From Altericroceibacterium indicum (GTDB lineage: Bacteria; Pseudomonadota; Alphaproteobacteria; Sphingomonadales; Sphingomonadaceae): 64,000 bases of DNA. The notes below the pieces were generated by a model. The model saw only the letters and a list, made by a program, of their open reading frames with translations. It searched no databases and was not told the DNA's origin. Location: positions 1-64,000 of the forward strand of contig NZ_WTYQ01000006.1 of NCBI RefSeq assembly GCF_009828105.1, read 5' to 3'. The position numbers and the translations under genes are program-made. This document shows, piece after piece, positions 1 through 8,750 of this stretch; position 1 is the stretch's first letter; each line of letters begins with the position of its first letter.

Positions 1-3
1 CTA

Positions 4-850
4 GGCGGCGTGGACAAATTGGTTGACGTTGCGATGGCGGGTTGATTCAAGGCTGCCTTTTGGAGGCGGGCTTGAGTCGGGGTGATCTTACCGAAGCAGA
101 ATGGCGTGTTTTGAAGGGGTTGCTTCCGATTGATGCGTCGAACCGTGGGCGCGGACGACGTCCTGAAGAGAACCGTGCGATCATCAACGGCATTCTCTGG
201 CGACTTCGCTGCGGCACACCCTGGCGCGACGTTCCGCCAAAATACGGCAACTGGAACACGATCTATCGGCGGTTCAGGCGATGGAGCGATGCCGGGGTTT
301 GGGAGGCCGTGTCGGTTACACTGGCCGAGATCATGGCGGACAGCGGCCACTACAGCATCGACAGCACTACGGTTCGCGCCCATGTTTCGGCGGCGGGCGG
401 AAAAGGGGGACTCGTCGAAGAGCTCTTGGCCGCTCGCGGGGCGGGTTCACCAGTAAACTTCACTGTCTGGCTGATGGACGAGGGCGACCGCTCGCCCTCC
501 ACCTGACAGTCGGCGAAGCCGCTGATTGCAAGGCCTATGACGCCCTGATCGCTATGGCAGACCAAACACCCAAGGCGCTACTGGCTGATAAGGGATACGA
601 TGCCGACGCCATTCGCGCCGATCTTGCCGAACGCGGTATCGAGGCCGTCATTCCCGGACGATCAAACCGCCGTGTGCCGATCGAGCACGACAGGAAACTC
701 TACAAGCAGCGCAACCAGATCGAGCGCTTCTTCGGACGCCTCAAGATCAACCGCGCCATCGCGACACGCTATGATCAACTCGTGGACAGCTTCCTATCCA
801 TGGTCCACATCGCCACCGCCAGATACTGGCTCAAATTTGTCCACGCCGCC
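4..850 (+). mobile_element. IS5-family (IS427-group) insertion sequence
   Basis: The element is bounded by matching terminal inverted repeats of about 17 bp, at 4-20 (GGCGGCGTGGACAAATT) and, reverse-complemented, at 834-850. A TA dinucleotide flanks both ends (2-3 and 851-852), as expected of the TA target duplication of the IS427 group. It holds two overlapping transposase frames. At about 847 bp with matching ends and an uninterrupted frame pair, it looks complete and possibly mobile. The window begins only 3 bp to its left, so the outer flank cannot be examined. Confidence 0.85.
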
Positions 851-853
851 TAA
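42..853 (+). CDS. IS5/IS427-type DDE transposase, made by frameshift (orfA+orfB)
   Basis: OrfA (42-506) carries the DUF4096-type N-terminal domain (WRVLKGLLP, WRLRCGTPWRDVP) and the first catalytic Asp in SIDSTTVRAH. OrfB, open from 281 to 853, continues the DDE domain with ALLADKGYDAD (second Asp) and RNQIERFFGRLK (catalytic Glu). The frames are related by -1. The run GGAAAAGGGGGA near 400-411 is a plausible slippery site, giving a fused product of about 270 residues, as is usual for this IS group. The OrfB stop codon TAA (851-853) lies just outside the right inverted repeat, so it is built from the TA target duplication. The first ATG (42) is assumed; an internal TTG at 75 is an alternative. 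Confidence 0.82.
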
Positions 854-868
854 GCGAGGAGTTACGGA

Positions 869-1021
869 ATGCAAGCATCGAAGTTCACGGACGCGCAGAA
901 GGCGTTCGTCATCAAGCAAGGTGAGGAAGGGACGCCTGTGGCTGAGGTTTGCCGCAAGGCAGGCATAAGCCAAGCGGCCTACTTTAACTGGAGGAAGAAA
1001 TACGCACCGCTTCATGCTTGA
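869..1021 (+). pseudogene. IS3-family OrfA fragment (N-terminal half)
   Basis: This is a 50-codon ORF starting at ATG 869, 15 bp after the IS427-type element. Its product has the helix-turn-helix pattern of IS3-family OrfA (FTDAQKAFVIKQG, then VAEVCRKAGISQAAYFNW) and stops after RKKYAPLHA. The leucine-zipper part of OrfA (about 40 further residues) and all of OrfB are missing, so this is a truncated remnant. The sequence right after the conserved part (from about 1008) is unrelated to IS3 elements, which marks the break point. Confidence 0.7.
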
Positions 1022-1064
1022 ACTCTTCTGTATGCTTCTTCATCTCGCCGGTCTCCTTGATCGA

Positions 1065-1108
1065 GTGTTAAACTCTCAAGTGAACGGCACGAAACCGTTA
1101 TAAGTCCA
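1065..1108 (+). repeat. 44-bp repeat, left copy (inverted partner at 12614-12657)
   Basis: These 44 bases recur in reverse complement at 12614-12657 with two mismatches. The pair flanks the DUF1800/DUF1501 genes and the whole polysaccharide island. The left copy runs directly into the IS5-type transposase remnant that follows. The right copy abuts an IS3-type end. It is probably a piece of a lost insertion sequence. Confidence 0.7.
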
Positions 1109-1440
1109 GTCGATGCGCGCTGGACCGTGAAGATCGGGGGCAAGATCCGCTATCGCCCCGACGGGACGCCGTTGCCGCAGATCGCCACGCCCGTGTTCGG
1201 CTATAAAAGCCATATCAGTATCGATCGGCGCTATGGGGTCATCCGGAAGGCAGCAGTGACCTCGGCTGCCGATAGCGACGGGCGCCAGTTGCGCCGGATG
1301 ATCGACACGAGCAACACGGCCAGCGATGTCTGGGCCGACAGCGCCTATCGCAGCAGCAAGAACGAGGCATTGCTGAAGAGCAACATGCTCAAGAGCCGCA
1401 TCCATCGCAGGAAGCCCACCAGCCCGATCAAATGCCCACG
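1109..1440 (+). pseudogene. IS5-family transposase remnant (internal part)
   Basis: Reading from about 1113 gives DARWTVKIGGKIRYRPDG, then IATPVFGYKSHISID and SDVWADSAYRSSKNEALL, then HRRKPTS. This is the middle of a DDE_Tnp_1 transposase of the IS5 group, including the second catalytic Asp in WADSAY. There is no start codon or N-terminal domain, and no C-terminal glutamate region of the type EHVFA. Similarity fades after about 1440. It belongs to a different element from the IS427-type copy at the window start. Exact borders are uncertain, and the open frame runs on to 1546 without recognisable content. Confidence 0.65.
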
Positions 1441-1625
1441 CTCGACCCATCAAACACAAAACCGGTCATCGCGCTGCAAAAGTCGCGGTTTTTGCGGGTG
1501 TCCATCTGGCTGGGAGCAGAGTTGGAGATTTTGCGCCGGGGAGTGAGTTGAACAGGTCGGGTCGCCAGCGCTTCACATTATAGTCATGCGGATTGCTACT
1601 ATATCTGTTCCAGAAAGGATCAGTG

Positions 1626-3029
1626 ATGAACGAGCAGAATATTGCCCTGAACAGGTTTGGGCTCGGTGCTCAGCCAGGCGCTGCGTTTTCTGGCCCCCCG
1701 AAGCGCTGGCTACTTAACCAGTTGGAGCAATATAAGGCTCGCAGTTCGATAACAGATACCGCACCTAAGACATCTGAAATTTGTAAAGAGCTATTCGATT
1801 ATTACAAAATCGACCATGAATTACGAAGAGAAGGTAATAAAAAAGCCAATGCAAAAAGGTTGCAAGAGCTTCATATAGAACAGTTGGAAAGATCAAACGC
1901 GATATATCATCATTTCGTTCAATTGCGTTTTGATGATGCGGTTGCAACCCAAACGCCATTCTTGAACAGGTTGATCTATTTCTGGTCTAATCATTTCGCT
2001 GTCTCGGCTGACAATATGTACATGTCCAGATTGGCTGGACCCTTCGAGTTTGACGCAATTCGGCCCAACCTCATGGGCACATTCGGTGATATGCTGATGA
2101 GTGTGGAGCGCCATCCCGCGATGCTCCTTTACCTTAATCAGGCAATATCAGTAGGGGCGAACAGTGCTCGCGCAAAGAAAGTCAAAGCAACCTCCAGCAG
2201 AAAGGCTGGCCTCAACGAAAACCTTGCTCGGGAGATATTGGAGCTTCATACTCTAGGAGTTCTCGGAGGGTATGATCAACACGACGTAATAGAATTCGCC
2301 AAAGCACTGACCGGTTGGACTGTTGCTGGAATGGGGCGCAGGCGCGGAGTGTTGGAAAAAGGCGAAGAAGTGCCTGGCCGATTCCATTTTCAGCAGAATT
2401 TCCACGAACCTGGGTCCAGAACGATAATGGGCCGTGTCTATTCTGACCAACAGGAAGGTCAGGCAAAGAGTGTTCTCGCCGATCTAGCCGTTCATCCCTC
2501 GACCGCGCACCATATTGCGGTGAAATTATCGCGCCATTTTGCTGGGGATGACCCGCCCCAACAGATGGTAGACCGTCTGGAGAAAGTGTTTCTCGAAAGT
2601 GGGGGTTATTTGCCAGCGCTTTACAGGGAAATCATAGCTTCGCCTGAAGCATGGGTATCTTCACCGGTTAAGTTCAAAACGCCATGGGAGTGGGCGGTTT
2701 CGGCGCAACGCGCTTTGGGAATGCTTAAGACGGACAATGTATGGAATTTGATAAAGCAGTTGGGCCAGCCTGTCTGGCGCCCTCGGCAGCCTGCAGGGTA
2801 CGATGACATCGCCAGCACATGGGCTGGGCCTGACGCTTTGATGAATCGCGTGCGCGCCGCCAATCAACTGGCACAACACAGTTCTCCTTCCCAGACACCG
2901 CTTGCCATAGCTGCGCGTGTATTTCCTCATGGTTTGAGCGGCCACACAGTTTCGGCAATTGAAAGAGCCGAGAGCTATCAGCAAGCCATGACATTGTTGT
3001 TGGTCAGCCCGGAAATGATGAGAAGATAA
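1626..3029 (+). CDS. DUF1800 family protein
   Basis: The product has 467 residues. The opening MNEQNIALNRFGLGAQPG matches the usual DUF1800 start (ALNRFGLG), so ATG 1626 is chosen over the upstream in-frame codon at 1593; AGGATCA precedes it. The conserved DUF1800 blocks follow: FWSNHFAVS near residue 120, NENLAREILELHTLG near 200, ALTGWT, then FHEPGSRTIMGR near 260 and VAVKLSRHFAGDD-like sequence near 300. The biochemical function of DUF1800 is unknown. These genes are usually paired with a DUF1501 gene, as here (next gene 1 bp downstream), and the pair is probably co-transcribed and exported. No signal peptide is visible in this protein. Confidence 0.85.
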   Translation: MNEQNIALNRFGLGAQPGAAFSGPPKRWLLNQLEQYKARSSITDTAPKTSEICKELFDYYKIDHELRREGNKKANAKRLQELHIEQLERSNAIYHHFVQLRFDDAVATQTPFLNRLIYFWSNHFAVSADNMYMSRLAGPFEFDAIRPNLMGTFGDMLMSVERHPAMLLYLNQAISVGANSARAKKVKATSSRKAGLNENLAREILELHTLGVLGGYDQHDVIEFAKALTGWTVAGMGRRRGVLEKGEEVPGRFHFQQNFHEPGSRTIMGRVYSDQQEGQAKSVLADLAVHPSTAHHIAVKLSRHFAGDDPPQQMVDRLEKVFLESGGYLPALYREIIASPEAWVSSPVKFKTPWEWAVSAQRALGMLKTDNVWNLIKQLGQPVWRPRQPAGYDDIASTWAGPDALMNRVRAANQLAQHSSPSQTPLAIAARVFPHGLSGHTVSAIERAESYQQAMTLLLVSPEMMRR

Positions 3030-3030
3030 G

Positions 3031-4188
3031 ATGCTTGATCGCAGAAAATTCATCGCCAGCTCAGCGCTTCTAGCCGGAGCAACTTTCGGCCCTAAAGTAG
3101 CGTTTGCCAGGGCGGAAACGCAGAAGCGGTTTATCTTCATTATCCAGCGAGGGGCTGCTGATGGTCTTGGAACGGTAGGTGCGGTTGGAGACCCTTATTT
3201 CGAAAGTCTCCGCGGATCGCTCGCGCAGGACTTCAAGGGCGGGAGAAAGCTGGACAGCACATTCACTTTACACCCGGCCCTGTCAGGCGTGGGAGATCTC
3301 TTCACCCGAAAAGAGGCACTGTTCATTCACGCCGTCGCTTCGCCCTATCGAGACCGGTCACATTTTGATGGGCAAGATGTGCTGGAGAGGGGGAGTGTGA
3401 AACCCCATCAGCTCACCACGGGCTGGCTTAATCGCCTCATTCCCCTACTTGATAGTGGTGGCGCGCGGGCACTCGCTTTCGGCGCAACCATGCCAGCAGC
3501 GCTGCAGGGTAAAAATCCCGCGACAACCTATGGATTTTCGAGTTTCAGGGACGCCAGCAATGCGACTTTAGAGCGTGTAGCAGAGATGTATCAGGGTGAT
3601 ATGCAGCTACATCCTCTCTGGACAGAAGCAGTGGCTGCGGAGCGTCTGGCTCGCGCTGCCGGAAAGACCGACAGAACGAGAAAACTGACTGGCGAATTCG
3701 TTGCGAAGATGATCGGATCTGAAAACGGGCCCCGAATAGCGATGATAGAGACCGATGATTGGGACACCCATTATGGGCAGAGCCGGCGGCTTCAATCACG
3801 ATTGCGGGAACTGGACAGTTTGATCACAGGTCTACGGTCAGGTTTGGGCCAGACATGGAAGGATAGCCTGGTTCTCGTTGCTACTGAATTCGGGCGCACT
3901 GCTGCGGTCAATGGAACAGGCGGAACCGATCACGGTCAAGGATCGGTCGCCATGCTTTTTGGCGGAACTCTGGCAGGCGGGAAGGTTGTTGCTGATTTCC
4001 CCGGGCTGGGTAAAACAGAGCTTTATGAGGGCCGCGATCTTCGCCCGACCTTGCGCTTGGATAATTTGATATCAAGCGCAATATCGCAGCATTTCGCCTT
4101 AGATGCTCAGCTTGTGTCAAAAGCGCTTTTCCCCTTTACGCGAACCAGAATCCAAACATTGTTCGATGGTCTGGTGAGTAGCGCATGA
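3031..4188 (+). CDS. DUF1501 family protein (Tat-exported)
   Basis: The product has 385 residues and begins MLDRRKFIASSALLAGATFG, a twin-arginine signal peptide (RRKF followed by a hydrophobic stretch, likely cut after AFA). DUF1501 belongs to the alkaline-phosphatase/sulfatase-like superfamily. The text AVASPYRDRSHFDGQD (near residue 110), ETDDWDTHYGQ (near 245) and VATEFGRTAAVNGTGGTDHG (near 290) are the family's conserved, probably metal-binding, blocks. The substrate is unknown. It follows the DUF1800 gene by 1 bp. Its stop codon TGA (4186-4188) is also the first three bases of an IS3-type terminal sequence, so the native C-terminus may have been altered slightly by that insertion. Confidence 0.85.
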   Translation: MLDRRKFIASSALLAGATFGPKVAFARAETQKRFIFIIQRGAADGLGTVGAVGDPYFESLRGSLAQDFKGGRKLDSTFTLHPALSGVGDLFTRKEALFIHAVASPYRDRSHFDGQDVLERGSVKPHQLTTGWLNRLIPLLDSGGARALAFGATMPAALQGKNPATTYGFSSFRDASNATLERVAEMYQGDMQLHPLWTEAVAAERLARAAGKTDRTRKLTGEFVAKMIGSENGPRIAMIETDDWDTHYGQSRRLQSRLRELDSLITGLRSGLGQTWKDSLVLVATEFGRTAAVNGTGGTDHGQGSVAMLFGGTLAGGKVVADFPGLGKTELYEGRDLRPTLRLDNLISSAISQHFALDAQLVSKALFPFTRTRIQTLFDGLVSSA

Positions 4189-4228
4189 CGTGCCCCCCAG
4201 CTTTCCCCCAACTGGGATTAGAGTCCGG
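4186..4228 (+). mobile_element. Orphan IS3-type terminal sequence
   Basis: TGACGTGCCCCCCAGC and about 27 following bases closely resemble the left end of the IS3 element at 12659 (TGACCTGCCCCCCTGA), with the same GGATTAGAGTCCGG core. No transposase follows. It is a stranded end that marks the left border of the polysaccharide island. The remaining bases to 4332 (about 100 bp) show no gene or clear terminator. Confidence 0.65.
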
Positions 4229-4332
4229 GTGCAGGTCAAGGTCACGTTTAGCGCAAGAGAAGTGGGAGCAATTTAGGTGCTACCCTTATTCTGAAGAAGG
4301 AGATTTTGTACATGACAATATCACCTTACAAT

Positions 4333-5475
4333 TCATGCCAAAGAAAATCTTTTGAAGAGGATTGACCTAACCTTGCTGTCTATTTTCTTCTCAAAGAATG
4401 TATAGGAAATCAAAGAGAATATAAATGATAAAATAAGAGTTGATATAAAAAATACATAAATACTTAAATGCATATTTATATTTTTTACTGCATAAGAATA
4501 CACCTTTTCTGAAAAAACAATGCAAAATGGGTGTATTAGATAAAGACTGTAAGATGCGTCACCTAAAGATCCCAAAAATTTCTTCATCATCTTTGGAAGC
4601 GGTACAGGGCCAGATATAGCTGATAGCATAATGCAGAACATAGGTAGCCCCCATCCAATTACTCTGACAAGGCTATTTGGTGTTCTTGCAGCTTGAAGAT
4701 CAATGATTGGGTTTATTATTAATAATAAAATAGGCAATAATAGTATTATGCGAAATACAGGATTAATGGATATCGATCTTTGAGTGTAAATATACCCTAG
4801 TACAACTCCTAAAATGAACTCTAATATTATAGGTCTAGTCCAAAAATATAACGGAATATAACTTTTAGGTGTAAAGCAACCTATGGCGACCATTATTATT
4901 ATCGCTAATCCAGTGCAGGAGATCGCGCGCTTTTTATCTAAAAAGATAAATGATGAGAAGATAACGTAAAATGCCATTTCATAATTGAGCGTCCATCCCA
5001 AGGAATACAAAGGCGAAGCGAAGCCATCAGTCGCTGCATCTGCGTCCCAAGGGAAAAACAGATAGCTCGAAAGAACATGGAATATATTGATATTTGTTTT
5101 TGATAATAATAGAGATAACATTATAAATAATGTAGTGCATGCCCAATACAGAGGGATAATTCTTGACAGGCGTCTGGCAATAAATCTCTTTCTGGCGTCC
5201 GGTGCTTGGAATAATTTCTTGCTTGAAATAACCATAATAAAGCCAGAAATTATAAAAAATAAGTCAACACCAGAACCAGTCGCCCAATTAGGCCGTTGGA
5301 AAGAACAATCGCTTCCGGCACTGCAAATGCTGACTGCCGCAGACATAGCGTGGCCAATCAATACAAAAATAGCGGCACCTGCCCGAAGGTATTGCACAGA
5401 ATCCAAGTGATTTTGTGATGTTGGGGGTGTGGGTTGATGCTGTGACAAATCTCTTGCTCTATTGTTAGGCACCAA
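4333..5475 (-). CDS. Acyltransferase 3 family membrane protein (O-acetylase)
   Basis: The product has 380 residues and is an OafA/YrhL-type integral membrane acyltransferase that would O-acylate polysaccharide sugars. Family signatures are visible: QYLRAGAAIFVLIGH (residues about 28-42, with the conserved His), GVDLFFIISGFIMV (about 69-82), RRLSRIIPLYW (about 102-112) and SLGWTLNYEMAFYVIF (about 158-173). Roughly ten hydrophobic segments follow. It is the last gene of the leftward polysaccharide operon. Its DNA is strikingly AT-rich compared with the rest of the window, which points to recent transfer. The donor acyl group and acceptor sugar cannot be told from the sequence. Confidence 0.88.
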   Translation of the reverse strand: MVPNNRARDLSQHQPTPPTSQNHLDSVQYLRAGAAIFVLIGHAMSAAVSICSAGSDCSFQRPNWATGSGVDLFFIISGFIMVISSKKLFQAPDARKRFIARRLSRIIPLYWACTTLFIMLSLLLSKTNINIFHVLSSYLFFPWDADAATDGFASPLYSLGWTLNYEMAFYVIFSSFIFLDKKRAISCTGLAIIIMVAIGCFTPKSYIPLYFWTRPIILEFILGVVLGYIYTQRSISINPVFRIILLLPILLLIINPIIDLQAARTPNSLVRVIGWGLPMFCIMLSAISGPVPLPKMMKKFLGSLGDASYSLYLIHPFCIVFSEKVYSYAVKNINMHLSIYVFFISTLILSFIFSLISYTFFEKKIDSKVRSILFKRFSLA

Positions 5476-5510
5476 GGGGCAGCTGAGTAAAATCGATTAT
5501 AATATTTTCC

Positions 5511-7109
5511 CTAGGGCGTGGACGAAAATTTGGCTGAAAATTTCGATATCAAAGCATATATCAGGAACACCAAAAATATCGCTATAGAATTTTGAATGAA
5601 ATAGAATCCCCATCGTGAGCCTCCGTTGAAATAGAGTAACGACTCAACGTAAAGTGCTAAATAAAATGGAGAAAATGGGCGCGATCTAAACAATTCTAAT
5701 ATTATTCTGTAGCCAATGCCAACCATAAAGCCGACAAATAATATTCCTGACCAACCGAAATTCCAAAAAGCTTCTGCGTACGGGCTGACTGGGATGCCAT
5801 ATACTTTTGGTGCTGGGGTATCCGGGCTGTTACCCAGGAAGGCGACCCAATTGTTATAGGTATAAACGTTCTTAGGCTTCGTGGGCCACAATGCACGGGG
5901 AATGGGATACGCTAGGGTCGAAAGATATGTTTTGCCATCTAAATAAGCGATACTTCTTCCGGCAACAAATGCCGCCAAATCACCTTCTTCTGCCGCCCGT
6001 TTGCTGGTTTCTTTACGACTTGCCTCAACCCATTCAGATGCGTTGCTCGTATCAAATGCAGCAGTGTTGACAGTACTTGAACCGTAGTCCTGACGTAACA
6101 TGCCCAACACACCAAATATTAAAAACGCAAAAGATGCGGCTACTAAAGCTCCTTTGGTAGGGATTTTCCCAGACCGCAAGCAAAATGCAAGAAGCATTGA
6201 GAAGACTAGCAGCATTACGCTACTACGTGAACCGTCTACTAACCAGTAAACCGGAAGCAAAAGCGACGTAAGAATTATAAATGATGGCCGCTTCTCAACA
6301 CCCATTTTAGAGGATAGCCAAATAACTAACCCTACACTGCCGGTTTTTGTTAAAACGGTGAAAACGCCATCGCCTGTCAAGGATTCAACCCTGCCTTCAT
6401 AAAAGGAAACGATTTGCGCAGCGACGCCGCCTCGAGCGATAATAAACGCCCAACCCGACAAGATGCAGAGCATAACATAAAAGGCTGCCGCCTGAGCTAT
6501 CCCGCGATTCTTCCCCAAGATTTGGGCACGCGTGATCTTCTTGCGGAACTTCAGCCCCCTGCCAAACAGTAGAAAACCGCCATAGATACAAAGAAAGAAT
6601 AGCGTCTTGGCAACATCCAGCAAGATTGTCTCAGTCACATATCTTGCAGCAGGTAAGCGATGCAAGACGTAAGCCCAACTTGGGCTGATCTCAAATAGCG
6701 GATTAGCTGCTACCACCAGTGGCAGGAAAAGGTGGATTGGCTGAAAAACAATGTCAAAGGCATAGAGATAGAGGGTTGGGAAGACGAGCGGATGGAGATA
6801 ACCGCAGCGACGAAAAGTAAGCAGCGGCAAAACCAGGCTGAATTCCGCTAAAGCGCGAACGGAAACCCGCAGCAGGACCGTTCCAAGATCCTGCCCTTCA
6901 ATCAGCGCCACGGACGCCGGCGATATGATACGATAAATAACTACATAGAATAAAATTGCCAATTTGAATGCATTGGGAATTTTATCTTCAATGTAATTGA
7001 ACATTGATCGCGGTGACGCAGATTGCCCATGCACTCGCGTAGCACCATTGGTCACATTGCCTTGTGCAAGTGCTGTATTTGCTGCAGGAATTGAGGCGGA
7101 AACAGTCAA
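5511..7109 (-). CDS. O-antigen/oligosaccharide polymerase-like membrane protein (Wzy-type)
   Basis: The product has 532 residues and about 12 hydrophobic segments after a polar N-terminus of about 45 residues. It resembles oligosaccharide repeat-unit polymerases: a large periplasmic loop around residues 320-430 (including YLDGKTYLSTLAYPIPRALWP and SPYAEAFWNFGW) lies between membrane blocks. Wzy proteins have little primary-sequence conservation, so the call rests on topology plus its place among a flippase, glycosyltransferases and acyltransferases. It overlaps the upstream acetyltransferase gene by 4 bp (ATGA), so translation is coupled. It would join lipid-linked repeat units delivered by the Wzx-type flippase encoded in the same operon. 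Confidence 0.72.
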   Translation of the reverse strand: MTVSASIPAANTALAQGNVTNGATRVHGQSASPRSMFNYIEDKIPNAFKLAILFYVVIYRIISPASVALIEGQDLGTVLLRVSVRALAEFSLVLPLLTFRRCGYLHPLVFPTLYLYAFDIVFQPIHLFLPLVVAANPLFEISPSWAYVLHRLPAARYVTETILLDVAKTLFFLCIYGGFLLFGRGLKFRKKITRAQILGKNRGIAQAAAFYVMLCILSGWAFIIARGGVAAQIVSFYEGRVESLTGDGVFTVLTKTGSVGLVIWLSSKMGVEKRPSFIILTSLLLPVYWLVDGSRSSVMLLVFSMLLAFCLRSGKIPTKGALVAASFAFLIFGVLGMLRQDYGSSTVNTAAFDTSNASEWVEASRKETSKRAAEEGDLAAFVAGRSIAYLDGKTYLSTLAYPIPRALWPTKPKNVYTYNNWVAFLGNSPDTPAPKVYGIPVSPYAEAFWNFGWSGILFVGFMVGIGYRIILELFRSRPFSPFYLALYVESLLYFNGGSRWGFYFIQNSIAIFLVFLIYALISKFSAKFSSTP

Positions 7110-7570
7110 GATATTTTCTTCCGTGCCAGAATAACTGCAGGTACACCAGCTGCTACTGAATCCGGGGGGACGTCAACGGTCACCACTGCATTAGCAGCGA
7201 TGACGCTTCTGGCACCAACCGTCACAGGGCCAACGATAACAGCGCCCGCATATATTACAACGTCATCATGGACGGTTGGATAAATCAGATCATCTCTGTT
7301 TTTCAGACCCAAAGTAACATTTTGATAGATGGTAACATTTTTGCCTATGCGGACTCCATCTCCGATCACGATGCCGATGGGATGTGGTAAAGTGAGCCCA
7401 GTGCCTATTTTTGCCAGTCTGGCGCAATAAATGCCAAATTCTTTAGCTAGCTTGCGACCGTAATAACGTGCTTTCAGTCGACCTGCAGCAGTATTTTTTT
7501 GACTAACGGTTTTATATGCCAGTCGCGATGCTTTCATTTGGACAGAAAATATTTTCTTTAAAAGCGACAT
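7106..7570 (-). CDS. Serine-acetyltransferase-like hexapeptide-repeat transferase
   Basis: The product has 154 residues from ATG 7570, chosen because it sits 10 bp after the upstream stop; an in-frame TTG lies at 7606. The C-terminal half is a left-handed beta-helix of hexapeptide repeats (IGIVIGDGVRIGKNVTIYQNV, VIYAGAVIVGPVTVGARSVIAANAVV). The pattern HPIGIVIGDG resembles CysE-type transferases. In a polysaccharide operon such short proteins (EpsC/WcaB-like) normally acetylate a sugar rather than serine, so sugar O-acetylation is the likelier role. It overlaps the downstream polymerase gene by 4 bp. Confidence 0.8.
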   Translation of the reverse strand: MSLLKKIFSVQMKASRLAYKTVSQKNTAAGRLKARYYGRKLAKEFGIYCARLAKIGTGLTLPHPIGIVIGDGVRIGKNVTIYQNVTLGLKNRDDLIYPTVHDDVVIYAGAVIVGPVTVGARSVIAANAVVTVDVPPDSVAAGVPAVILARKKIS

Positions 7571-7580
7571 TATTACGATC

Positions 7581-8750
7581 TCACTGTCCAGAAAGGAGAT
7601 AATCAAGACTCGCCATTCTCAAGGGGTAAAGGCTCGCCCATTCATAGCGTTCAGATACGGTTCGATTATGACTGCTCTCTTGCGCAGCACTTTCGGCGCT
7701 GCTTGCTATGCAGTCTTCGATGCGACGAGCCAGAGCAGCATGGTCACCGGGCGCATGAAGGCGATTGGCGGCCAGAAGTTCGGGAATGCCGCCCGCGGTT
7801 GAGCCGATACACCGACAGCCACGACTCATCGCTTCGATGGTCGCTCTTGGTAACCCTTCCTGGAATGATGGTTGGAGGTAAATATCAACCTGATCCAGCC
7901 ATCTGAATATTTCCTCTCCGGCTCGTTTCACACCGACAAACCTAACCTGCTCTGCAAGGCCAAGTGTGTCGGCGAGTTCTTTGAAACGTGATGGATCCCC
8001 TTCACCGACAACTTCATATATAAATGGCAGATTGTTCAGGTTCTTGCGCACGATCGACAAGGCATGGAGGGCTGTGCCAACGCCCTTTAGATCCGTGTGT
8101 AATGCACCGATCGTACCGAACTTCAGGATTGTCGCCGGTTCTGAAGGCCTGGATGGCAAGCGATGCTGAGGCAAAGCTACATTCGATGCGACGAAGTTCT
8201 TTCCCCTCGATGGATATCGAGACTGAAGAAACTTTTCTGTGACATAACGAACGGAAGGCGCTTTTGCGACAGCGGTTTTCGTCCGGTGAGCCAATACAGG
8301 GGCATAAAGCCGTGCGGCTAGCGTGCCATGGTTTCGTAAGGCATCCCAAGGACATGCAACCAGTTCTATTTGATAAGGTATATTCCACTTTTCACAAATA
8401 GCACAGGCATCCAAACCTAGTTCGCTAGGCAGTCTGGCAACAACATGCGTTGCTTTAGCCAACGCATCTGACACCAGTCTTTTACGAGAAAATCGCTCTG
8501 TGATCCGGGCAGCACCGCGCTTGGCAGGTAGCAATGTAAAACTGACATCTGGGCCGGAAGAAACTGAAAGTAGCTCATCCCCGTTTACCGCCTGCCCGCG
8601 CGCAATCACGTGAACGCGGCCAAATTTTTTAATGTAAGGTTCCCACGTAGTGTAAGGAAATTTGCCGCCCATTGTCAGCACATTGCCGGATTGATCGGTT
8701 CTGAAGATGTGGTCGACCAAAAAAGCGCATTGTGTCATCCTGTCGGTCAT
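7581..8750 (-). CDS. Glycosyltransferase, GT4-type (GT-B fold)
   Basis: The product has 389 residues. The C-terminal half carries the GT4 signature: KFGTIGALHTDLKGVGTAL (near 205-225), FVGVKRAGEEIFRWLDQVDIYLQPSFQEGLPRATIEAMSRG split around the E-x7-E motif (EGLPRATIE), then CIGSTAGGIPELL. It would transfer a sugar to the lipid-linked repeat unit on the cytoplasmic face; donor and linkage are not predictable. No membrane segment is evident. It starts inside the last codons of the upstream acyltransferase gene (4-bp overlap, ATGA). Confidence 0.87.
   Translation of the reverse strand: MTDRMTQCAFLVDHIFRTDQSGNVLTMGGKFPYTTWEPYIKKFGRVHVIARGQAVNGDELLSVSSGPDVSFTLLPAKRGAARITERFSRKRLVSDALAKATHVVARLPSELGLDACAICEKWNIPYQIELVACPWDALRNHGTLAARLYAPVLAHRTKTAVAKAPSVRYVTEKFLQSRYPSRGKNFVASNVALPQHRLPSRPSEPATILKFGTIGALHTDLKGVGTALHALSIVRKNLNNLPFIYEVVGEGDPSRFKELADTLGLAEQVRFVGVKRAGEEIFRWLDQVDIYLQPSFQEGLPRATIEAMSRGCRCIGSTAGGIPELLAANRLHAPGDHAALARRIEDCIASSAESAAQESSHNRTVSERYEWASLYPLRMASLDYLLSGQ

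Noticed and set aside
7106-7570. cysE for cysteine biosynthesis
   Set aside because: It lacks the long N-terminal helical domain of housekeeping CysE and lies inside a polysaccharide operon.
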